This document shows positions 15,810 to 20,857 of a stretch of DNA of 20,857 nucleotides, in pieces. Source of the DNA: JASEHD01 sp964471945 (lineage in GTDB: Bacteria > Bacteroidota > Ignavibacteria > UBA10030 > SZUA-254); assembly GCA_964471945.1 (NCBI GenBank), contig CAYYIJ010000040.1, forward strand, positions 1-20,857, in the 5' to 3' direction. How positions within the stretch are numbered: position 1 is the stretch's first letter; each line of letters begins with the position of its first letter. A program made the position numbers and the translations under genes. The notes beneath the pieces are model-generated. The model did not search any database. It saw nothing but the letters and a program-made list of their open reading frames with translations, and was not told the origin of the DNA.

Positions 15810-16910
15810 ATGAAGAAAGTAAAACAGTTTCAAATTTTATATTTAATATTTTTATCACTAAGTTGTGAAACCAGTACACCTATCATCACACCACCACTGC
15901 CACCTCAACCACCAGAACAAATTGGTACTTGGGATTTTGTTGGTTTTGCAGGTGAAAACGATATCTCATCAATTGAAGTTGTACCTGATAAACCGTGGAT
16001 AATCTACGTTGGTTTTCAAAGCGATTTTAGTTCGGCAACACAGGGAAAAATTTTTAAGTCCAACGATTGGGGAAAAACATGGAACAAGCTTATCGATAGC
16101 ATTTCAATATCTAAAATTACACTCGATACAAAAAACAATTCCATTATTTATGCCGGATTAAATTCATTAAATTTTGCTATACCCGGGGTAATAAAATCAA
16201 CAAATGAAGGTTCATCTTGGTTTAGAGCGGATTCAGGGATTTATGTTGATTGGGAGACTATGGTAGCACATTTAATTATTGATCCAACTAATAGTAATGT
16301 ACTGTATGCAGGAACAGTGGGCCCCCATGGTGGGGGCTTGTCAAAAACAATGAATGGTGGACAATCATGGTTTACAATTCCTACTGAATGGCAAGGGAAC
16401 ATTTATCCTCTGTCGGATGGTGTTACCACGGTGGCAATAGATCCGAAAAATCCGAATGAACTTTATGTCGGAACTTCATGGCTTGGATATTTATATAAAT
16501 CATATAACGCTGGAAATACATTCAAGATAATTTATGACACATTGGCGGGTCTCCCAGCATGTTTGGAAGTAAATCCGTACAGATCAAACGTTGTTTATCT
16601 CGGATATGTTCAAGGAGGGTTCCGCCGTAGTACAGATCATGGATTTACTTGGCAAAGCGTGGCAAAAGGATTAACTTTTGCTTCTGTTCAACAAATAATA
16701 GTTTATTCGGATTCTGTACTTTTTGCATGTCAGGCTTATATTGACGCTGGAGGTGTTTATCAAACGAACAACGATGGTATTACTTGGAAATATATTTATG
16801 TGGGTGGTCCGGTAGGGAGGATGGGAATTGATCGGAAAAATGGATTTCTTTACGCCGCGTATATCAAGCAGCAAACTGCTGGGTTGTATCGATACAAGAT
16901 AGCAAAATAG
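15810..16910 (+). CDS. Asp-box (BNR/sortilin-like) beta-propeller lipoprotein
   Basis: 366 residues. The N terminus MKKVKQFQILYLIFLSLSC is a lipoprotein signal with acylation at C19, followed by a Pro/Thr-rich linker (TPIITPPLPPQPP). The body is a beta propeller with at least six Asp-box repeats of the form S-x-D/N-x-G-x-T/S-W: KSNDWGKTW (84-91), KSTNEGSSW, KTMNGGQSW, KSYNAGNTF, RSTDHGFTW and QTNNDGITW. Spacer strands of the type 'NELYVGT', 'NVLYAGT' and 'NVVYLGY' occur between them. This is a VPS10/sialidase-type fold; none of the sialidase catalytic arginines can be assigned, so binding or recognition is likelier than catalysis. GGAGA about 10 bases before the ATG is the ribosome binding site. 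It should be anchored in a cell-envelope membrane. It is monocistronic and intact. Confidence 0.85.
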   Translation: MKKVKQFQILYLIFLSLSCETSTPIITPPLPPQPPEQIGTWDFVGFAGENDISSIEVVPDKPWIIYVGFQSDFSSATQGKIFKSNDWGKTWNKLIDSISISKITLDTKNNSIIYAGLNSLNFAIPGVIKSTNEGSSWFRADSGIYVDWETMVAHLIIDPTNSNVLYAGTVGPHGGGLSKTMNGGQSWFTIPTEWQGNIYPLSDGVTTVAIDPKNPNELYVGTSWLGYLYKSYNAGNTFKIIYDTLAGLPACLEVNPYRSNVVYLGYVQGGFRRSTDHGFTWQSVAKGLTFASVQQIIVYSDSVLFACQAYIDAGGVYQTNNDGITWKYIYVGGPVGRMGIDRKNGFLYAAYIKQQTAGLYRYKIAK

Positions 16911-16944
16911 TATGCATGGTTATAAATGTTGAATAGATCACCAC

Positions 16945-17048
16945 CATAAAAAAGGCGCCCTTAGAATCCGCCTGATAAGTTGATTAAACTGCGCCAACAG
17001 ATTAAAAGACCTTCAAGGTGTTTTTATAGGTGCGCCTATTTATTTTAT
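16945..17048. repeat. Inverted-repeat segment (possible small element or terminator)
   Basis: AGGCGC at 16953-16958 and GCGCCT at 17032-17037 are embedded in A-rich and T-rich flanks that also pair loosely, giving an approximately 100-bp inverted-repeat unit. Further GCGCC and CCGCC words lie inside. It lies just after the Asp-box gene, so it could serve as a bidirectional terminator, or be a worn miniature element. Confidence 0.35.
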
Positions 17049-17082
17049 CATACAAATTTTTAAATAAACTAACAATATTTAT

Positions 17083-17224
17083 TAGAGACTTCTGAAAAAT
17101 CACCCAAAGGGTCACCCTGAATTCATTTCAGGGTCTAAAATCGCTTAGATTCCGAAACACCAACCCGCAGCAGGCGGGAGTTCGGAATGACGGGTATGGT
17201 TTTATAATATTTCAAAAGTCTCTA
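17083..17224. mobile_element. Miniature inverted-repeat element (MITE-like), about 142 bp
   Basis: Ends are inverted repeats: TAGAGACTTCTGAAAAAT on the left and, read on the other strand, TAGAGACTTTTGAAATAT on the right (15 of 18 identical). Inside are two stable hairpins: ACCCTGA/TCAGGGT (17114-17120 with 17128-17134), and ATTCCGAA/TTCGGAAT (17149-17156 with 17181-17188) enclosing CCCGC/GCGGG. There is no coding capacity. If the ends are AGAGACTT...AAGTCTCT, both flanks read ATT, a possible 3-bp target duplication. It ends 24 bases before the subtilase ATG, so it may shape that gene's promoter. The mobilising family is not known. Confidence 0.7.
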
Positions 17225-17248
17225 TTAATAACATTCGAGGAGATAACC

Positions 17249-18265
17249 ATGAATAATTTAAATATACTATTTTACATAAAATTGTTTATTATATGGAGTT
17301 GCTTCTTCATGCCACTCTATGGACAAGAGGAAATCGCTGGTAGAAAAATTTTAAAAGGATTCTGGAACGGCAAGGAGATCGAGTATGTTGAGGGATTGAT
17401 CTCGGTAAAAGTAAAAAAGGGTATTACAAAAAATGATATCTCTCAAGCCCTTAATTATGTTAAAGGGAAGTTAAAAGAAGATGTTGATATTCTTCGATGG
17501 ACAGTGATTGAGATACCCAAATCGGCAGATGTATTCGATGCAATCAAAAAAATGATTAAGCACTCTGAAATAGAACAGGTAATACCTGTAGGCATAATGC
17601 GTGCAGATGTTATACCGAATGACCCCTATTACAATGGCACGTCACCCGCAACATATCAATATCAATGGGGATTGAAAAATACGGGGCAATCACCACCAAG
17701 TGGAACGATTGGCGCCGATATAAACGCAGAGCAAGCTTGGAGTATTACAACCGGCAATCAAAATGTAATCCTTGTAATCTTAGATTCAGGGATACCTCTT
17801 GATGAGAACACACTAATGCCCGACCATGGAGACCTTGATGACGCGAATAAGATCATCATTGGCCCAGACTATACAGCGGATGGATATAGCGTGCGTGATA
17901 TGGCCAAACATGGAACACATGTGGCAGGAATTGCAGCAGCAGAAACTAATAATAACACTGGTATTGCAGGTGTAGCTTGGAATAGCAAAATCCTTGCAGT
18001 TCAAGTGTTTACACCTGATGATTTCGGGCGACCCATTGGATTTACAGGGTGGTTAAGAAATGGTATCCGATATGCAGTTGATTATCAACGAAATCATCCA
18101 GAGAGCCGTGTAGTCATCAATTTTAGTGGTGGCTACGATTTTGACGAACACTCAGTTAAAGATGCAATTATTTATGCTAATGAATATGATGTACCAATTA
18201 TAGCTTCAGCAGGAAATACAAATGCAGACGTTCGATATCCGGCAAGATATTCGACAATTTTATAG
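17249..18265 (+). pseudogene. Subtilisin-like (S8) protease, truncated before the catalytic serine
   Basis: 338 residues with a strong ribosome binding site (GAGGAG) and signal peptide (to about 25, MPLYGQ). Residues 46-115 look like an inhibitor-type propeptide. The S8 domain opens with PNDPYYNGTSPATYQYQWGL. Catalytic Asp is D179 (ILDSG), His is H221 (HGTHVAGIAA), and the oxyanion Asn is N323 (ASAGN). The frame then stops at TAG 18263-18265 right after YPARYSTIL, where functional relatives continue toward the 'GTSMAAPHV' serine. No such segment is found downstream before the contig join at 18353 or beyond it. The gene is therefore cut short and cannot be an active protease as it stands. Truncation may be real or may reflect the scaffold join close by, though the stop lies 32 bases inside the contig. 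Confidence 0.8.
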
Positions 18266-18352
18266 TTTTGAATAAATATTTGTTTAATCATAATACTTAT
18301 TTTTGTGTCAAGCCCATTTAATACAAAATTCGTTGTATAAAGTATAAAGAAG

Positions 18353-18452
18353 NNNNNNNNNNNNNNNNNNNNNNNNNNNNNNNNNNNNNNNNNNNNNNNN
18401 NNNNNNNNNNNNNNNNNNNNNNNNNNNNNNNNNNNNNNNNNNNNNNNNNNNN
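18353..18452. other. Scaffold gap (100 N) with identical 55-base flanks
   Basis: A second run of exactly 100 N, bounded by identical 55-base copies (18298-18352 and 18453-18507). It has the same signature as the gap at 5887, so it is probably an overlap join rather than missing DNA. Confidence 0.9.
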
Positions 18453-18513
18453 TATTTTTGTGTCAAGCCCATTTAATACAAAATTCGTTGTATAAAGTAT
18501 AAAGAAGAATAGT

Positions 18514-18530
18514 TAAAACAAAATGTTTTA
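18514..18530 (-). terminator. Weak hairpin at the 3' end of fic
   Basis: TAAAACA-AAA-TGTTTTA is a perfect 7-bp A/T-rich stem overlapping the fic stop codon. In the leftward direction only a broken T-rich tail follows, so termination here is possible but not strong. Confidence 0.3.
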
Positions 18531-19601
18531 CCCCTTTAACAAATCTAATAACCTTTTGTTGATGTATAGGTGATATTTTCCGATGTAGCTTTCCTTCAAA
18601 AACTTCGATGTGGCAAGTTCGGTCAAATATCTGCTTGCGGTCCTGTAATTTACATCCAACCGTATACCTAAGTTAACCGGTGTAATAATCGGGTAAGCAA
18701 ACAATGCTTCAACTAAATCGGCTGAATAAATCTTTTTATGTTTTGCACGTATCCATTCCTTTGCTTCGCGAAAAAGATCTGTAAGATTAAAGAGAACTTG
18801 TTTGGTTTCCTTCGCTTGCACATGAAATCCTTTAAGTATAAATAAAATTAATTCATTCCACTTCCCATCAGAGCTTACCTCGCGCAAAATTCGATAATAC
18901 TCGCTGCGGTTTTTGTTGATGTAACCGCTTATGTATAAAATTGGGAGCGTAAGAAGTTTTTGCTCTACTAAACAAAGGACCATTAATATTCTCCCCACTC
19001 TTCCGTTACCATCTCCAAATGGGTGAATAGCTTCAAATTGGTAATGTGCAATGGCGCATTTTATTAATGGATCTATTTTATCATCCGCTTGTATAAATTT
19101 TTCTAAGTTGCCGATCAGTCGTTGAACCTCATTCGCGAGCGGTGGTGTGTATAGTATTTCTCCTGTTGAAATGTTGGATATAGCATTTTGCTGTTTCCTA
19201 TACCCACTATGGGCATGAGGAAGAAGCTTTTTATGTATGCCCAGTATCAGACGAGTCGAGATTGGGAGTTTATCCAATTGTTCATAAGCCCAATAAACTG
19301 CTTCTCTGTATCTTAACACTTCTTTGTCGGGTTGTCTGCGTTCCGCCTCTGGAAAAAGCTGCATTTGCAATACCTGCTCGACTGTAGTATTAATGTTCTC
19401 TATGTTCGAGCTGGCAACCGATTCTTTTATTATTGCCGGAGAAAGTAGAAGCATCGGGTTCGGCAATGACGATGAATATCCATTAAGTTCTCCTAATTCC
19501 GTTCTTGTCTTTAGGAGAACATCAAAAAATATACCGTGTCTGAAATTTATCGAAGGCGGTAACAGAGGTAAATCAAATGGCTGTTTTGGATCAAACGGCA
19601 T
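18528..19601 (-). CDS. Fic-domain AMP-transferase with inhibitory helix and C-terminal winged helix
   Basis: A 357-residue Fic-family protein expected to transfer AMP (or another nucleotide moiety) to hydroxyl side chains of target proteins. The active-site loop HPFGDGNGRVGR (193-204) is complete, including the catalytic His and the phosphate-binding GNGR. An inhibitory motif matching (S/T)xxxE(G/N) is seen N-terminally as SSNIEN (64-69), so this is a self-inhibited class II type with E68 as the expected clamp. Residues 1-60 match the usual Fic N-terminal segment, and about 290-350 look like a winged helix (ITPVNLGIRLDVNYRTASRYLTEL), suggesting DNA binding. It is transcribed alone from a promoter overlapped by a palindrome (19655-19695), consistent with autoregulation. 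Intact. Confidence 0.93.
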   Translation of the reverse strand: MPFDPKQPFDLPLLPPSINFRHGIFFDVLLKTRTELGELNGYSSSLPNPMLLLSPAIIKESVASSNIENINTTVEQVLQMQLFPEAERRQPDKEVLRYREAVYWAYEQLDKLPISTRLILGIHKKLLPHAHSGYRKQQNAISNISTGEILYTPPLANEVQRLIGNLEKFIQADDKIDPLIKCAIAHYQFEAIHPFGDGNGRVGRILMVLCLVEQKLLTLPILYISGYINKNRSEYYRILREVSSDGKWNELILFILKGFHVQAKETKQVLFNLTDLFREAKEWIRAKHKKIYSADLVEALFAYPIITPVNLGIRLDVNYRTASRYLTELATSKFLKESYIGKYHLYINKRLLDLLKG

Positions 19602-19638
19602 TGTTCTTCGTTCTATTTCATTAAATATTGATATATAC

Positions 19639-19669
19639 CAAATATACGAAAAATGTTACATATCGTCAA
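19639..19669 (-). promoter_or_regulatory. Bacteroidetes-type promoter of fic
   Basis: On the minus strand TTG (19669-19667), a 20-base spacer, then TATATTTG (19646-19639), an exact match to TAnnTTTG at the expected distance. It is about 38 bases upstream of the fic ATG. The TTG box sits in the centre of the palindromic operator. Confidence 0.55.
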
Positions 19670-19695
19670 CGATATGTTATTTTCTGTTACATATC
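19655..19695. promoter_or_regulatory. Palindromic operator with an extra half-site upstream of fic
   Basis: ACATATCGT-CA-ACGATATGT (19658-19677) is a perfect 9-bp dyad around 2 bases. The half-site word GTTACATATC occurs at 19655-19664 and again at 19686-19695, 31 bases apart (about three helical turns), in the same orientation. It overlaps the -33 box of the fic promoter, so a bound regulator would block polymerase. The winged helix of the Fic protein itself is the obvious candidate regulator (inference). Confidence 0.6.
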
Positions 19696-19744
19696 AACTG
19701 CAGATTTTTTATCCGCCTCTGGCGAAATGTCTGTGTTTTCTGAA

Positions 19745-19882
19745 ATATACACCCATACAGGGTGCGGCTACCACGTATGGCTGAATCTATGGCGGTGGAT
19801 GTAGAGTGCGGTTCTCAATCGCACTCCGTTGGCATTTCGTGCAGTTACGAACTGCACTTTACACATATATACCTGCTCTGAG
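19745..19882. repeat. Array of consecutive hairpins, non-coding
   Basis: Several stem-loops follow one another: CACCC/GGGTG (19750-19764), AGTGCG/CGCACT (19805-19810 with 19820-19825) and GTGCAGTT/AACTGCAC (19839-19846 with 19850-19857). No frame is credible. It adjoins the 40-bp repeat at 19883 and has the look of a composite dispersed repeat. Confidence 0.5.
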
Positions 19883-19922
19883 GGAGTTTCGCCATAGGCG
19901 AACAAGTCTACTCCCGAAGATT
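19883..19922 (+). repeat. 40-bp direct repeat, copy 1
   Basis: 35 of 40 bases are identical to 20721-20760 in the same orientation. The core is AGGCGAACAAGTC and the copy ends ACTCCCGAAGATT. This copy can fold: GGGAG (19882-19886) pairs with CTCCC, and TTCGCC with GGCGAA. The two copies bracket the hepT/mntA module. Confidence 0.75.
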
Positions 19923-19982
19923 ACCAGCAAGTTTAAGATAAGGAGATTGTAATCCAGGTTCAATAAATTTTATCAATAATAT

Positions 19983-20342
19983 CTATAGATCAAATTTATT
20001 CTGACCCAACCGCTTTTTGATATTTTCTATCGATTTCTTTAAAACAGGCAGTTCCTTTTGTATTACTTCCCAAGTCAATTTAAGGTCAACACCAAAATAT
20101 TCGTGGATTAAAATGTCTCTCATTCCAGAAATTTATTTCCATGGAGTTTCTGGTGACAACAATTTTACTTCGTCAGGCAATCTTTTCACTGCTTCACCGA
20201 TTATTTCTAATCGACGGATTACCATGTCTTGAATACGCACGGAATGTATAAACTCATCCTTAGTAACACCCGCAGTATATTCCTCTATAAGTTTGATGCT
20301 CTCAAAAATATGATCAATGAATATCTGCGGTTGACGTTTCAT
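19983..20342 (-). pseudogene. hepT: HepT-type HEPN toxin gene with an in-frame stop
   Basis: The frame from ATG 20340-20342 gives 69 residues of a HEPN/DUF86 toxin (IFIDHIFESIKLIEEYTAG, IRRLEIIGEAVKRLP, PETPWK) and then hits TAA at 20133-20135. In the same frame the rest of the family sequence follows without a shift: ISGMRDILIHEYFGVDLKLT and so on to TAG 19983-19985, giving 119 sense codons in all, a normal HepT length. The catalytic RX4HXY motif (R75, H80, Y82) lies just after the stop. The family usually reads 'PW(K/R)(E/Q)I' here, so a single base change (CAA or GAA to TAA) explains the break. HepT is an RNase-type toxin controlled by MntA. It overlaps mntA by 29 bases. Nonsense mutation is the simplest reading; a consensus error is the alternative. 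Confidence 0.85.
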
Positions 20343-20622
20343 ATATCGGTTCTTGTTCTTTTAAGATTGCTTCTCTTAGCTGGGGATGAAGAGAATCGTA
20401 AGTTATAACATCTATGCTCGCTTTGAGTTGTTCCTCCAGCTCTAACTGGAGACCAACAAGATCTAAAAGTGTTTTCCCTTCTACGAATTCAATTAATATA
20501 TCTACATCGCTCTTATCTGTAGCTTCTCCACGAATAAATGAACCGAACAGGGCAGCACGCACAACACCATAATCTTTCAATATAGGCAGTGCTTTTGACT
20601 TTATTTCTTCTTTGGTCATCAT
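20314..20622 (-). CDS. mntA: MntA-type minimal nucleotidyltransferase antitoxin
   Basis: A 102-residue minimal nucleotidyltransferase. The motif GSX10DXD is exact: G27-S28 in LFGSFIRGEATDKSDVDILI, with D39 and D41. The rest of the fold (LLDLVGLQLELEEQL, IDVITYDSLHPQLREAILKE) is present. In characterised HepT/MntA pairs this enzyme neutralises the HEPN toxin by AMPylating the tyrosine near its RX4HXY motif. Here the antitoxin is intact while the toxin carries a stop codon. It is the first gene of the pair; inverted repeats at 20633-20705 lie directly upstream and could be an operator. Confidence 0.9.
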   Translation of the reverse strand: MMTKEEIKSKALPILKDYGVVRAALFGSFIRGEATDKSDVDILIEFVEGKTLLDLVGLQLELEEQLKASIDVITYDSLHPQLREAILKEQEPIYETSTADIH

Positions 20623-20632
20623 AATCTAAATA

Positions 20633-20705
20633 AAGTTAAGAAAACTCCAGAACAAAAGAAAATATGTTGGCGTAGCATTCATTCAAGTTATTCTACGCTT
20701 AACTT
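20633..20705. promoter_or_regulatory. Nested inverted repeats upstream of mntA
   Basis: AAGTTAAG (20633-20640) pairs with CTTAACTT (20698-20705), and GCGTAG (20670-20675) with CTACGC (20693-20698). They cover the zone 11-83 bases before the mntA start, where the promoter should be. They may be an operator or part of the repeat that follows. Confidence 0.35.
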
Positions 20706-20720
20706 GGCTCCCGTCCCGAA

Positions 20721-20760
20721 GGGGTTTCACCTAAGGCGAACAAGTCCACTCCCGAAGATT
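20721..20760 (+). repeat. 40-bp direct repeat, copy 2
   Basis: Second copy of the repeat at 19883-19922, 838 bases downstream in the same orientation, with five differences. Its copy of the inner hairpin is weaker (TTCACC against GGCGAA). Confidence 0.75.
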
Positions 20761-20804
20761 GCTGTGATTCAATTATGGAAAGTAACGATAGATTTCTTTT
20801 CGAT

Positions 20805-20857
20805 TGTAAATTCCCATTCAAATTTGACCCATATTTCCCACCAATTTTGACCCGTCT
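20805..20857. mobile_element. Possible terminus of an IS21-family element, cut by the window edge
   Basis: Beginning at TGTAAATTCCC (20805), two similar units follow in tandem: TTCCCATTCAAATTTGACCC (20811-20830) and TTCCCACCAATTTTGACCC (20836-20854). A TG start and repeated 'TTCCCA...TGACCC' transposase-binding words near the end are typical of IS21-like elements. No transposase gene is inside the window, so the family assignment is tentative. Confidence 0.45.

Noticed and set aside
17015..17032. ACCTTCAAGGT followed by GTTTTTATAGG as a terminator of the Asp-box gene
   Set aside because: The 5-bp arms leave a one-base loop, which cannot fold as a hairpin; the longer GCGCC repeat around it is a better structure.
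19745..20857. Repeats as a CRISPR array or integron attC sites
   Set aside because: Only two 40-bp copies 838 bp apart, no regular spacers, no cas genes, no integrase and no attC core pattern.

Overview
The window looks like low-GC (about 38-40% by eye) chromosomal DNA from a member of the Bacteroidota/Chlorobi/Ignavibacteria group, assembled from short reads, probably metagenomic. Pointers are a DUF6588 outer-membrane-type protein, a secreted PD40 protein with the paired 'GWNM...GYW' modules common in Ignavibacteria, lipoproteins with Asp-box propellers, and a promoter that fits the Bacteroidetes rule TTG-N20-TAnnTTTG. Two runs of exactly 100 N are each flanked by the same 55 bases on both sides. 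They are scaffolding joins, not real gaps of known size.

Layout. 1-92: tail of a rightward gene. 100-7243: leftward block, read from the right as rlmN, an eroded M1 aminopeptidase, adk, a glycerophosphodiester phosphodiesterase, the DUF6588 protein, an intrinsic terminator, and a TPR-CHAT lipoprotein whose CHAT catalytic residues are replaced. 7370-11264: rightward block with an eroded ychF, then rmuC, a YrdC/Sua5-family gene, an unknown membrane protein, a small charged protein and a phosphofructokinase. 11265-11879: terminator, structured non-coding DNA and the 3' remnant of a LOG-family gene. 11880-13934: secreted M28 metallopeptidase. 14021-15368 (minus): frameshifted PD40 protein. 15810-16910: Asp-box lipoprotein. 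17083-17224: small inverted-repeat element just upstream of a subtilisin-like protease that lost its catalytic serine region (17249-18265). 18528-19601 (minus): Fic AMP-transferase with a palindromic operator over its promoter. 19745-20857: hairpin repeats, a HepT/MntA toxin-antitoxin pair bracketed by 40-bp direct repeats, and what looks like the end of an IS21-type element.

The left half is housekeeping (ribosome modification, nucleotide balance, tRNA modification, glycolysis). The right half is accessory DNA. The most striking theme is gene erosion. Six coding regions are broken (M1 peptidase, ychF, LOG family, PD40 protein, subtilase, hepT) and a seventh (CHAT) is intact in frame but appears catalytically dead. 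Two remnants (M1, ychF) keep collinear conserved blocks from start to end while the parts between are gone. The hepT toxin carries a single stop codon a few residues before its catalytic motif, while its antitoxin gene is intact. I did not find a clearly new multi-gene system. The best leads are the CHAT pseudoenzyme, the Fic operator-promoter and the disarmed, repeat-bracketed HepT/MntA module.
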